DNA of 24,697 nucleotides from an uncultured Actinomycetes bacterium. Its GTDB lineage: Bacteria > Actinomycetota > Acidimicrobiia > IMCC26256 > PALSA-555. Below, in pieces: positions 1 through 7,401 of this stretch. The stretch lies in the NCBI GenBank assembly GCA_937927875.1, contig CALEYV010000069.1:1-24697 (forward strand), in the 5' to 3' direction. The notes beneath the pieces are model-generated. The model saw only the letters and a list, made by a program, of their open reading frames with translations, had not been told where the DNA came from and made no database searches. Made by a program: the position numbers and the translations under genes. The stretch's first letter is position 1, and each line of letters begins with the position of its first letter.

Positions 1-52
1 GCGCGTCGACCTACGGTCCCGCCGCTGCCGCCGGGACCGTAGGTCGACGCGC
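1..52. repeat. Perfect 20-bp inverted repeat with 12-nt loop at the window edge
   Basis: Bases 1-20 and 33-52 are exact reverse complements (arm begins GCGCGTCGACC), separated by GCCGCTGCCGCC. The repeat lies inside the glycine-rich gene and its outer end coincides with the first base of the window. It could be a genuine hairpin or a fold-back or overlap artefact at a contig end. Confidence 0.85.
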
Positions 53-356
53 CGCCCGTGGAAAGGCCGCCCGCGGCACCGACCTGGATCGTGTACTGAT
101 CGCCCGCGTTGACCTGCAGCGCCCCCGTCGTGACCGCGCCGCCGGCGCCGCCCACGCCGCCCGAGCCGCTGTGGCCGGTGCCGCCAAAGGCAGCGAAGGT
201 CACACACGTCACCCCGGCCGGGACGGTGAAGGTGCCGTCGGCGGTGAAGGGGACCGACGTCGCCGCGGCACCCGACGACGCCGTCGTGGCCGCGATGAGC
301 CCGACTGCGCCCAGGATCCCGGCCGCGACGACCACGGCTGCGCGATGGACACCCAC
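1..356 (-). CDS. Secreted glycine-rich protein, 5' part (partial)
   Basis: The reading frame starts at GTG 356-354, six nucleotides after a good Shine-Dalgarno GGAGG (367-363), and runs off the window start, so only about 118 residues are visible. The N-terminus is a signal peptide: VHR followed by an Ala/Val/Leu/Gly-rich stretch to about residue 30. The mature part reads FTVPAGVTCVTFAAFGGTG, then many Gly/Ala repeats, then LQVNAGDQYTIQVGAAGG. This layout (T-F-TVPAGVT, Gly-rich block, V-AGD-Y-I-VG) resembles extracellular Gly-rich beta-strand domains of bacterial surface proteins. The substrate or partner is unknown. The last visible residues (TVGRRA) fall in an inverted repeat at the window edge and may not be genuine. 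Signal peptide and family resemblance are read from sequence; surface location is inferred. Confidence 0.7.
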   Translation of the reverse strand, partial: MGVHRAAVVVAAGILGAVGLIAATTASSGAAATSVPFTADGTFTVPAGVTCVTFAAFGGTGHSGSGGVGGAGGAVTTGALQVNAGDQYTIQVGAAGGLSTGGASTYGPGGSGGTVGRR

Positions 357-543
357 CCGTTACCTCCAACTCGACCGGCCGCGAGGGCCCGTACTCCGGG
401 CAGGTGTCTAGCAGCCCCCGGGCTCCCTCGCATGATCCAACCGCCTTTGGGAGCCTCACGTCCGGGCTGGCTGCCGACCGCGCCCGAGCGGCCACGATGG
501 ATCAGCGGCGGGGCGCCGGAGACGGGCCGCTACCGTCGCCGCG
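357..543. other. Divergent intergenic region
   Basis: 187 bp between the glycine-rich gene (minus) and the PHP gene (plus). It holds the Shine-Dalgarno of the minus gene at 367-363 and a -10-like TACCGT at 531-536 for the plus gene. I see no further gene, repeat or convincing terminator in it. Confidence 0.6.
531..536 (+). promoter_or_regulatory. -10 hexamer TACCGT, probable leaderless promoter
   Basis: TACCGT fits the actinobacterial -10 pattern TANNNT and ends exactly seven bases before ATG 544. No Shine-Dalgarno precedes that ATG. Transcription would then begin at or next to the start codon. No clear -35 element is visible. Confidence 0.45.
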
Positions 544-1572
544 ATGGACCCGGTGGAGGCCCTCGAGCGGGTTGCGGACGGCCTGCAGCGGACCCGCGGC
601 GCGCGGCCGAAGGTGCAGGCCTTCCGCCGCGCCGCCGACGCCATCCGGGGCCGGTCGGTCGAGGAGCTCGCCGACCTCGCCCGGGCGGGTCGGCTCACGG
701 ACCTCCCCGGGATCGGGAAGAGCACCGCGACCGTGATCGAGCAGGCCCTGGCGGGGGAGACCCCCGAGTACCTGAGCCGCGTCGAGTCGGAGGCGCCGGC
801 CGACGGCCCGCCCACCGAGCTGGCCGGGCCGATCCGGGCCGCGCTGCGCGGCGACCTGCACTCGCACTCCGACTGGTCCGACGGCGGCCACACGATCGAG
901 GCGATGGCTCGGGCCGCGGCCGCGCTCGGGCACGAGTACCTCGTGCTCACCGACCACTCCGGGTCCCTGAAGATCGCCAAGGGTCTCTCGCCGGCACGAC
1001 TTCGAGAGCAGCTCGGCGTGGTGGCAGCGCTCAACGAGGAGCTGGCGCCGTTCCGGATCCTCACCGGCATCGAGGTCGACATCCTCGCCGACGGCGCGCT
1101 CGACCAGGAGGAGGAGCTGCTCGCGGCGCTCGACGTGGTCGTCGCCAGCGTGCACAGCCAGCTGCGGATGGACGCCGACGGCATGACGGCCCGGATGGTG
1201 AAGGCGCTCGAGAGCCCGCACGTGGACATCCTCGGGCACTGCACCGGCCGCATCGTCGTGGGCCGGGGCCGGCCGGAGTCGACGTTCGACGCCGACCGCG
1301 TCTTCGGGACCGCGGCCGCGCTCGACAAGGCGGTCGAGATCAACTCCCGGCCCGAGCGGCTCGACCCGCCGACCCGGCTGCTCGAGCAGCTCGCGGACCT
1401 GCAGGCAAAGGTGGCGATCGACTCCGACGCGCATGCGACGTGGCAGCTCGAGTGGCAGGAGTACGGCTGTCACCGGGCGGCGAAGGTCGGGATCCCGGTG
1501 GAGCGGGTGGTGAACACCTGGACCGCCGACGAGCTGACCGGCTGGGCGGCCACCCACGCCGGAACCGGATAG
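544..1572 (+). CDS. PHP-domain phosphoesterase with helix-hairpin-helix N-terminus (PolX-like, no polymerase)
   Basis: 342 residues. Residues 1-90 form a helix-hairpin-helix DNA-binding region with the hairpin LPGIGKS at 54-60. The rest is a PHP metal-dependent phosphoesterase: DLHSHSDWSDG (104-114), LTDHS (135-139), then GIEVDIL, ASVHSQL, ILGHC and IDSDAH, so the metal ligands appear complete. This arrangement equals the ends of family X DNA polymerases with the nucleotidyltransferase core removed. Such stand-alone proteins are known in actinobacteria. A role in DNA end processing is likely but inferred. ATG 544 has no Shine-Dalgarno but has a -10 hexamer seven bases upstream, which suggests a leaderless mRNA. 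The Ada-like gene follows after 24 bp and may be co-transcribed. Confidence 0.85.
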   Translation: MDPVEALERVADGLQRTRGARPKVQAFRRAADAIRGRSVEELADLARAGRLTDLPGIGKSTATVIEQALAGETPEYLSRVESEAPADGPPTELAGPIRAALRGDLHSHSDWSDGGHTIEAMARAAAALGHEYLVLTDHSGSLKIAKGLSPARLREQLGVVAALNEELAPFRILTGIEVDILADGALDQEEELLAALDVVVASVHSQLRMDADGMTARMVKALESPHVDILGHCTGRIVVGRGRPESTFDADRVFGTAAALDKAVEINSRPERLDPPTRLLEQLADLQAKVAIDSDAHATWQLEWQEYGCHRAAKVGIPVERVVNTWTADELTGWAATHAGTG

Positions 1573-1596
1573 CGCCGCCCCGCCGCTGGCGCGTCA

Positions 1597-2433
1597 ATGG
1601 AGGGCATGGCGAACACCCTGGTGACGGAGGCCTGCCGGCTCATCGAGGCCACCGACGACCGCGTCCCGACCGCCCCTGAGCTGGCCCGGGCCCTCGACGT
1701 CTCGACCGACCAGCTCCGGCGGGCGTTCACCCGGGTCCTCGGCGTGACGCCCCGCCAGTACGGGGACACGCTGCGGCGCGAGCGGCTCCGCCGCCACCTG
1801 CGGCGAGGCCGGGACGTCACCGGCGCGCTGTTCCAGGCCGGCTACGGGTCGACGAGCCGGCTCTACGAGGGCGCGCACGACCACCTCGGCATGACGCCGG
1901 CGTCGTACCGGGCCGGCGGCGCGGGCGCCACGGTCGTGTACACGATCGCCCCGTCGCCCCTCGGGGCCCTGCTCGTCGCGACGACCGACCGCGGCCTCTG
2001 CAAGGTCGACATCGGTGACGACGAGCCGACCCTCGAGGCCGCGCTGGCGCGCGAGTTCCACCAGGCGGTGCGGAAGCGGGACGACGAGGGCCTGGCGTCG
2101 CTCGTCGAGGTGGTGCTGGCCCGCATCGAGGGCCGGGCGCCCGCCCGCGACCTGCCGCTCGACGTGCGGGGCACCGCGTTCCAGCGCCGGGTGTGGGAGG
2201 AGCTGCGCCGCATCCCGCTCGGCGAGACCCGCACCTACGGCGAGGTGGCCGCCGCCATCGGCGCGCCGGGCGCGTCGCGCGCGGTCGGGTCGGCCTGCGG
2301 CGCCAACCCGGTGCCGGTCGTGGTCCCGTGCCACCGCGTCGTGCCCGCCTCGGGCGGCGTCGGCAACTACGGCCTCGGGCCCGCCCGCAAGCGCACGCTG
2401 CTCGAGCGCGAGGGCGCGTCGCCGACGCGCTGA
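1597..2433 (+). CDS. Ada-like AraC regulator fused to methylated-DNA-cysteine methyltransferase
   Basis: 278 residues. Residues 1-110 are an AraC-type DNA-binding domain with two helix-turn-helices (around TAPELARALDVSTDQLRRAF and DVTGALFQAGYGSTSRLYEG). Residues 115-270 are an O6-alkylguanine-DNA methyltransferase with the acceptor motif PCHRVV; the acceptor is Cys245. It would move alkyl groups from O6-alkylguanine to itself. The N-terminal Ada zinc domain that senses methylphosphotriesters is absent: the AraC part begins at once. Activation, if any, must therefore differ from E. coli Ada. The start is ambiguous between ATG 1597 and ATG 1606, with no good ribosome site for either. It follows the PHP gene by 24 bp, making a DNA-repair pair. 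Its TGA abuts the stop of the opposing alpha-glucosidase gene. Confidence 0.88.
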   Translation: MEGMANTLVTEACRLIEATDDRVPTAPELARALDVSTDQLRRAFTRVLGVTPRQYGDTLRRERLRRHLRRGRDVTGALFQAGYGSTSRLYEGAHDHLGMTPASYRAGGAGATVVYTIAPSPLGALLVATTDRGLCKVDIGDDEPTLEAALAREFHQAVRKRDDEGLASLVEVVLARIEGRAPARDLPLDVRGTAFQRRVWEELRRIPLGETRTYGEVAAAIGAPGASRAVGSACGANPVPVVVPCHRVVPASGGVGNYGLGPARKRTLLEREGASPTR

Positions 2434-4020
2434 TCAGCGCCTCGCGACGATCACCGCCTCCCACGGCCCGAGCTCGAGCCCACTCGCCAGCTCCTCGCCG
2501 TCGCGGCCGCGGTCGCTGCCGATCCTGACCGTGCCCGCCACGTCGGGCAGCAGTGCGGGCCCCGCGGCCAGGTTCACCGCCACGAGCACGTCGACACCCC
2601 GCTGCCACGCCCACACTCCGTCCGGCGCGGGCCAGGTCGCGTACGCGCCGTCGCGCAGCGCCGGCACCTGGCGCCGGAGCGCCAGGAGGTCCCGGGTCAG
2701 GTTCAATGTTGACGTCGGGTCGTCGACCTGGTCGGCGACGGTCCCGGCCGCGGGGTCGCCGGTCGGCAGCCACGGCGCGACGCTCGGCGCGGTGAACCCG
2801 GCGCCTGGCTCGGCGTTCCACGGCATCGGCGTCCGGGCGGCATCCCGGCTCACGTACGGCTGGTACCGGATGCTGAGCGGGTCGACCAGCCGCTCCGGCG
2901 GCACCGGCGTGTCGGGCAGCCCGAGCTCGTCCCCGTAGTAGAGGACGGCGGTGCCGCGCAGGCCGAGGAGCAGCACGAGGGCGGCGCGCGCTCGGGTGGG
3001 GTCGCCCTCCCCCCACCGGGTCGGGTACCGGGACACGTCGTGGTTGCCCATCGTCCAGCACGGCGTGGCGAAGGCCGGCAGCCGGGCCTCGCTCCGCTCG
3101 ACGACGTCACGCAGCGCGGCGGCGTCGAACTTCGAGTCCAGCAGCATGAAGTTGAACGCCAGCTGCAGCGCGTCGCCGTCCCCGTAGAAGGAGACCAGGG
3201 TGTCGACGTCGAAGACGTGGGTCTCGCCGAGGAGCACCCGGGGCGGGTCGTAGGCGGCCCCGACCCGCCGCCAGCGCCGGTGGATGTCGTGGACCTCGGG
3301 TCGGTTCGACGTGTAGAGGGGCCGCTGATTCTTGACCCGGTCGTAGAAGTGGTCGTCGTCGGTCGCGGGCGGGTTGTCGCGCAGCAGCCGGTCCTTCACG
3401 ATCATGTGGGCGACGTCGATGCGGAACCCGGCCACCCCCCGGTCGAACCAGAAGCGCAGGATCCGGTCGAACTCGTCGCGCACGGCGTCCGACCACCAGT
3501 TGAGATCGGCCTGCTCGGCGAGGAACATCTGCAGGTAGTACTGGCCGGTCCCGGGGTCGAGCGTCCACGCCGGGCCGAAGAAGCTGCTGGCCCAGTTGTT
3601 GGGCGGTGACCCGTCGGGCTTCGGGTCGGCCCACACGTACCAGTCCCGGTGCCCGGCCTCGCGGCTGGCGCGCGAGTCGAGGAACCAGGGGTGCTCGATG
3701 CTGGTGTGGTTCGGGACCAAGTCGAGGAGCACCCGCAGGTCGAGCTCGGAGGCCCGGGCGACGAGCGCGTCGAGGTCGGCGAGCGTCCCCAGGTCGGGAT
3801 GGATCCCGTAGTAGTCCGCGACGTCGTAGCCCCAGTCGGCGTTCGGCGACGGGTTCACCGGGCTGATCCACAGCCCGTCGACGCCGAGCCAGGCCAGGTG
3901 GTCGAGCTTGGCGGTGATCCCGGGCAGGTCGCCGATCCCGTCGCCGTTGCTGTCCGCGAACGAGCGCGGGTACACCTGGTAGAGGACGGCGTTCTCCCAC
4001 CACTCGGCCACGGCCGGCAC
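2434..4020 (-). CDS. GH13 alpha-glucosidase / oligo-1,6-glucosidase type
   Basis: About 528 residues if GTG 4020 is the start. A GTG at 4011 is an alternative. The frame stays open to 4254, but those residues are not amylase-like. It hydrolyses alpha-glucosidic bonds of short maltooligosaccharides or isomaltooligosaccharides, probably in the cytoplasm as no signal peptide is seen. All GH13 hallmarks are present: YQVYPRSF (15-21), the calcium loop DSNGDGIGD (23-31), DLVPNH (100-105), nucleophile Asp202 in GFRIDV, acid/base Glu266 in LLGETH and Asp328 in GNHD. Val203 after the nucleophile is found in alpha-1,6-active enzymes, but also in some broader actinobacterial ones, so bond preference is open. 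It converges with the Ada-like gene with zero gap and diverges from the MBL-fold gene. Confidence 0.9.
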   Translation of the reverse strand: MPAVAEWWENAVLYQVYPRSFADSNGDGIGDLPGITAKLDHLAWLGVDGLWISPVNPSPNADWGYDVADYYGIHPDLGTLADLDALVARASELDLRVLLDLVPNHTSIEHPWFLDSRASREAGHRDWYVWADPKPDGSPPNNWASSFFGPAWTLDPGTGQYYLQMFLAEQADLNWWSDAVRDEFDRILRFWFDRGVAGFRIDVAHMIVKDRLLRDNPPATDDDHFYDRVKNQRPLYTSNRPEVHDIHRRWRRVGAAYDPPRVLLGETHVFDVDTLVSFYGDGDALQLAFNFMLLDSKFDAAALRDVVERSEARLPAFATPCWTMGNHDVSRYPTRWGEGDPTRARAALVLLLGLRGTAVLYYGDELGLPDTPVPPERLVDPLSIRYQPYVSRDAARTPMPWNAEPGAGFTAPSVAPWLPTGDPAAGTVADQVDDPTSTLNLTRDLLALRRQVPALRDGAYATWPAPDGVWAWQRGVDVLVAVNLAAGPALLPDVAGTVRIGSDRGRDGEELASGLELGPWEAVIVARR

Positions 4021-4098
4021 ATTACGGAGCGACCCGTCGGCAGCGCAGACCCCGGCCGCCACGTAGCCTCCTCGTCTCTGGACGCCGCGCTCGACTGG

Positions 4099-4980
4099 AT
4101 GGGGTGCGCGACCTTCCGGCTCGCGCTCGACGACCTGGTCGTGATGCTCGACGCCTACGTGGACCGGGTCCCGAGCGCCCCCGGGCCGGGCCTCGCCGCC
4201 GACGACGTATCTGCCGCGGACTGGATCCTGATCGGCCACTCGCACTTCGACCATCTCTGGGGCGCGGAGCGCATCGCCCAGAACACCGGCGCCCGGGTGG
4301 TCGGCTCCTACGAGACGGTTCGGGTGCTGCGGGACGCCGGCGTCCCGGCCCGCCAGCTGCTCCCGGTCGCGGGCGGCGAGCGGGTCCAGCTGTCACCGCA
4401 CGTCGTCGCGGCCGTCTACCCGAGCCAGCACTCGTGCGTGTGGGCGCACACCAAGTTCCCGGGCGCCGACGCCGTCTGCCTCGGCGACCTCGGCCTCTCC
4501 TACCAGGAGCGCCAGGCCCGCTTCGGCGAGCTCGGGGCGTGGCTGACCTCGCTCGGCCCCGAGGTGCTCGACCACCTCCGGGCCAGCGACCAGCACGCGC
4601 TGGGCGACGGCGGCCCGCTCGTGTACGTGCTCGAGTCGCCCGCGGGGCGCCTGCTCTATCAGGACACGTCCGGCTGCTGGACACCGGTCCTGCGCGAGCT
4701 GCGCCCCGACGTCGCGATCCTGGCCGCCGCCGGCCGCGGCAACGTCGACGGCGAGCCGATCCAAGGCTCGCTCGCGCAGTTCGTCGCCCGGGAGGCGACG
4801 CTGCTGCGGCCCCGCCGGGTGGTGCTGGCCCACCAAGACGACTGGCTGCCCGGGTTCACCAGCGGTGATCTCGACGTGGCGCCGGTGCGCGCCGAGCTGG
4901 CGCGCGCGCTGCCCGGCACCGAGCTGCTCGACCTCGGCTACTGCAGCGCCGACCCGGTGCTGGCCGACCCCGGCCGCTGA
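4099..4980 (+). CDS. Metallo-beta-lactamase-fold hydrolase
   Basis: About 293 residues from ATG 4099. The metal site is complete: HSHFDH (47-52), His111 in SQHS, Asp189 in YQDTSG and His245 in LAHQDD. This is the binuclear metal set of MBL-fold hydrolases. It has no signal peptide. The substrate is unknown; lactonase, phosphodiesterase or thioesterase activities all occur in this fold. The start is doubtful: no ribosome site precedes ATG 4099, and the frame continues upstream through LDAALDW, which looks like a natural N-terminus. A CTG at 4078 with TAGCCT eight bases before it is a possible leaderless start. It diverges from the alpha-glucosidase; no functional link is evident. Confidence 0.75.
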   Translation: MGCATFRLALDDLVVMLDAYVDRVPSAPGPGLAADDVSAADWILIGHSHFDHLWGAERIAQNTGARVVGSYETVRVLRDAGVPARQLLPVAGGERVQLSPHVVAAVYPSQHSCVWAHTKFPGADAVCLGDLGLSYQERQARFGELGAWLTSLGPEVLDHLRASDQHALGDGGPLVYVLESPAGRLLYQDTSGCWTPVLRELRPDVAILAAAGRGNVDGEPIQGSLAQFVAREATLLRPRRVVLAHQDDWLPGFTSGDLDVAPVRAELARALPGTELLDLGYCSADPVLADPGR

Positions 4981-4989
4981 GACGCCTCC

Positions 4990-5010
4990 CGTCGAACTCG
5001 GGGGTCGACG
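4990..5010 (+). terminator. Possible stem-loop after the MBL-fold gene
   Basis: CGTCGA (4990-4995) and TCGACG (5005-5010) form a 6-bp stem with a 9-nt loop, starting nine bases after the stop codon. There is no T-tract, so it is at best a weak or factor-assisted terminator. It also overlaps the likely promoter area of the tRNA gene. Confidence 0.25.
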
Positions 5011-5054
5011 CATACCATTTCGCGCGGTTCGCGTCCGCGGACGCAGCCCGGTTT

Positions 5055-5140
5055 GGAGCGGTGGCAGAGTCTGGTTGATCGCAGCTGCCTTGAAAGCAGC
5101 CGGCCGATGAGGCCCGGGGGTTCGAATCCCTCCCGCTCCG
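5055..5140 (+). tRNA. tRNA-Ser (anticodon UGA)
   Basis: An 86-nt class II tRNA. The 7-bp acceptor stem is GGAGCGG/CCGCTCC, with G5140 as the discriminator. The anticodon stem GCTGC/GCAGC carries the loop CTTGAAA with anticodon TGA at 5091-5093. The long variable arm (around 5101-5116) is typical of serine tRNAs, and the T-loop TTCGAAT is canonical. CCA is not encoded. A -10-like TACCAT lies at 5013-5018, leaving a leader of about 30 nt. It faces serS, whose stop codon lies 22 bp further on, so a tRNA-Ser and its cognate synthetase are neighbours. Confidence 0.96.
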
Positions 5141-5162
5141 CAGCGCCCTCACGACGGGCGGG

Positions 5163-6410
5163 TCAGGCGCCGGCCTTCACGGCGTCGAAGCCGCAGTAGG
5201 GCTGCAGCACGGCCGGCACCTCGAAGCTGCCGTCGGGTCGCTGGCCGTGCTCGAAGAGGAAGACGAGGGTCCGGCCGACCGCGCAGGCGGTGCCGTTCAG
5301 CGTGTGCACGAACGTCGCCCCGTCCGGCTTGACGACCCGGGTCTGGAGCCGGCGGGCCGAGTAGTCGCGGTAGTTCGACGCCGAGGTCAGCTCGCGGTAG
5401 CGGCCCTCGGACGGCAGCCAGGCCTCCACGTCGTACTTCTTGGCCGCCGCCGCGCCGAGGTCCCCGGCCGCGATGTTCACCACCCGGTACGGGAGGCCGA
5501 GCCCGCCGACGATCGACTCCTGCAGGGCCACGATGCGCTCGAGCTCGGCGTCCGAGTCGTCCGGGTCGGCGAACACGAACAGCTCGACCTTGTCGAACTG
5601 GTGGACGCGGAAGATCCCGCGGGTGTCCTTGCCGTAGGTGCCGGCCTCGCGCCGGAAGCAGGTCGACCACCCGAGGTAGCGGTCGGGGAGGTCGTCGGGC
5701 TGCAGGCGCTCGCCGCGGTGCAGCGTCGAGAGCGGCACCTCGCTCGTCCCGACCAGGTAGAGCTCGCCGCCGTCGACCTCGTACACCTGGGCCCGGTCGG
5801 TGGGGAAGAACCCCGCCTCCTCCAGGACCGGCTCCCGCACCAGCACCGGCGGCACGACCGGCGTGAAGCCCTCGGCGCGCAGCGTCGCCACCGTCCACGA
5901 GACGAGCGCCAGCTCGAGTAGCACCGCCTCCCGCTGCAGCGACGCGAACCGGGATCCGCTCGCCTCGACCGCGTGGCGGGTCTCGACGAAGCCCATCGCC
6001 TCCGCGTAGGCGGCGTGGTCGAGCGCGGGCGCCGGGCCGGGCGTCCCGACGGTGCGGACGACCTCGGCGTCGTCCTCGCCGCCGTCGGGCACCGTCGGGT
6101 CGGCCGGGTTCGGCACCTGGAGCGCCAGCGCGCGCAGGTTGTGCTCGAGCGCGGTGAGGTCGGCGTCGGCCCGGGTCAGCTCCTCCTTCAGCTCGGTCGC
6201 CTCGCGCTTGGCCGGGGCGTCGTCGCCGCCGCGGCCGATCTGCTTCGACACCACCTTCTGGCGGGCGCGCAGCTCCTCGACCTGCCGTCGCTGTGCGCGC
6301 GCCTCGGCGTCGAGCTGGAGGACCTCGGCGAGCAGGCCGGGCGGGACCCGCTTGCGCTCGATTGCGGCGCGGTACTCGGGGTCGTCGCGCAGCCGGCGGA
6401 GGTCGATCAC
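5163..6410 (-). CDS. serS: Seryl-tRNA synthetase
   Basis: 415 residues, the usual length. It charges tRNA-Ser (and tRNA-Sec where present) with serine in the cytoplasm. Residues 1-100 form the N-terminal coiled-coil arm that reads the long variable arm of tRNA-Ser (heptad-like, rich in Glu/Arg/Ala). The class II catalytic core follows: the serine-binding GTSE (221-224), motif 2 from FRREAG to VHQFDKVE (252-276) and motif 3 HTLNGTACAVGRTL (369-382). The start is GTG 6410, four bases after the pheA stop, so the two genes form a tight operon. No strong ribosome site is seen, and translational coupling to pheA is likely. The tRNA-Ser(UGA) gene converges on its 3' end. Confidence 0.97.
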   Translation of the reverse strand: MIDLRRLRDDPEYRAAIERKRVPPGLLAEVLQLDAEARAQRRQVEELRARQKVVSKQIGRGGDDAPAKREATELKEELTRADADLTALEHNLRALALQVPNPADPTVPDGGEDDAEVVRTVGTPGPAPALDHAAYAEAMGFVETRHAVEASGSRFASLQREAVLLELALVSWTVATLRAEGFTPVVPPVLVREPVLEEAGFFPTDRAQVYEVDGGELYLVGTSEVPLSTLHRGERLQPDDLPDRYLGWSTCFRREAGTYGKDTRGIFRVHQFDKVELFVFADPDDSDAELERIVALQESIVGGLGLPYRVVNIAAGDLGAAAAKKYDVEAWLPSEGRYRELTSASNYRDYSARRLQTRVVKPDGATFVHTLNGTACAVGRTLVFLFEHGQRPDGSFEVPAVLQPYCGFDAVKAGA

Positions 6411-6414
6411 GCGG

Positions 6415-7338
6415 TCACGGGCGGCGGACCTGGGCCCGCAGCGCGTCCACCCACTCGCTCGCCGTCCGCCACGCCTCGCTCACCGCCTGCCGGCGGGCCG
6501 GCCCCTCCTCGCCCGCCACCGGGTACGAGCCGAGGAACTTCACCTCGGCCTGCCGGGCGGCCAGGTTCCGGAGGCAGTCGGCGACCAGCTCGTCGTCCAG
6601 GTGACCCTCGAAGTCGATGAAGAAGCAGTACTGCCCGAGGCCGCGCTTGGTCGGCCGGGACTCGAGCTTGGAGAGGTTGATCGCCCGCGCCGCGAACTCC
6701 TGCAGGATGGCGAGCAGCGACCCCGGCCGGTCCTCGCGCTGGAAGCACACGATCGACGTCTTGTCGTGCCCGGTCGGGGCCGGGACGCCGGTGCCGACGA
6801 GCACGAAGCGGGTCTCGTTCTCGGGGTGGTCCTCGATCTCCGACGCCAGCACCTCGAGCCCGTAGAGGCGGGCCGCGTGCGCGGTGCCGATCGACGCCAG
6901 GTCGGACCGGGAGGACTCGGCGACCCGGCGGGCCGCCTCCGCGGTCGAGTTGGCGGCCTCGAGGTCGGCGTTGGCCAGCTTGCGGGCGAGCCAGGTCCGG
7001 CACTGGCCGAACGGGCTCGGGTGCGAAACCACCGTCGTGACGTCGGCCAGCCGGGTGCCCGGCTTCGCGCACAGGTGCAGCGAGATCGGCAGGTCGATCT
7101 CGCGCTGGACGAGCAGGTCGGTGTCGAAGGCCAGCGTGTCGAGGGTGACCGTCACGGTCCCGTCGATCGAGTTCTCGAGCGGGACAAGACCGACGTCGAC
7201 GTCGCCGCGCTCGACCGCGGTCAGGACCTCGGGAACGGTGCGCAGCGGGACCGTGGTGCCCTCGGCCAGGTCGCGCTGGCCGAGCAGCGCCTCTTCGGCG
7301 AAGGTGCCGGGCGGTCCCAGGTAGCCGACGCGCGCCAC
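6415..7338 (-). CDS. pheA: Prephenate dehydratase
   Basis: 307 residues. It converts prephenate to phenylpyruvate in phenylalanine synthesis. The catalytic domain (1-185) opens with GYLGPPGTFAEEA and has the active-site TRF at 176-178 (NETRFVLVG). The C-terminal ACT domain (193 to about 270) has the phenylalanine-binding signatures RPGSL and ESRP (226-229), so feedback inhibition by phenylalanine is expected. No chorismate mutase domain is fused, as is usual for actinobacteria. GTG 7338 is the start: there is no Shine-Dalgarno, but a -10 hexamer TACCCT lies six bases upstream, suggesting a leaderless mRNA. It is the first gene of the pheA-serS operon and diverges from the DUF2203 gene. Confidence 0.97.
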   Translation of the reverse strand: MARVGYLGPPGTFAEEALLGQRDLAEGTTVPLRTVPEVLTAVERGDVDVGLVPLENSIDGTVTVTLDTLAFDTDLLVQREIDLPISLHLCAKPGTRLADVTTVVSHPSPFGQCRTWLARKLANADLEAANSTAEAARRVAESSRSDLASIGTAHAARLYGLEVLASEIEDHPENETRFVLVGTGVPAPTGHDKTSIVCFQREDRPGSLLAILQEFAARAINLSKLESRPTKRGLGQYCFFIDFEGHLDDELVADCLRNLAARQAEVKFLGSYPVAGEEGPARRQAVSEAWRTASEWVDALRAQVRRP

Positions 7339-7344
7339 AGCCCG

Positions 7345-7350
7345 AGGGTA
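7345..7350 (-). promoter_or_regulatory. -10 hexamer TACCCT of pheA
   Basis: On the minus strand TACCCT matches TANNNT and ends six bases before the pheA GTG, which has no ribosome site. This would give a leaderless or nearly leaderless pheA-serS transcript. Confidence 0.45.
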
Positions 7351-7388
7351 GTGGCGGCGCGCATGACAGCCGTGCGCATTGGCGCGCG

Positions 7389-7394
7389 TAACGT
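7389..7394 (+). promoter_or_regulatory. -10 hexamer TAACGT of the DUF2203 gene
   Basis: TAACGT matches TANNNT and ends exactly seven bases before GTG 7402. It supports that GTG as a leaderless start over the upstream in-frame ATG 7363, which would place the hexamer inside the gene. Confidence 0.45.
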
Positions 7395-7401
7395 TCGGCG
7401 C

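Noticed and set aside
4021..4254. Extension of the GH13 frame upstream of GTG 4020
   Set aside because: The 78 extra residues are Arg/Gly/Val-rich shadow of the MBL-fold gene, while amylase homology begins right after 4020.
5144..5160. CGCCC/GGGCG stem after tRNA-Ser as a terminator
   Set aside because: It has only a 5-bp stem, a 7-nt loop and no T-tract. Such stems are common by chance at this GC content.
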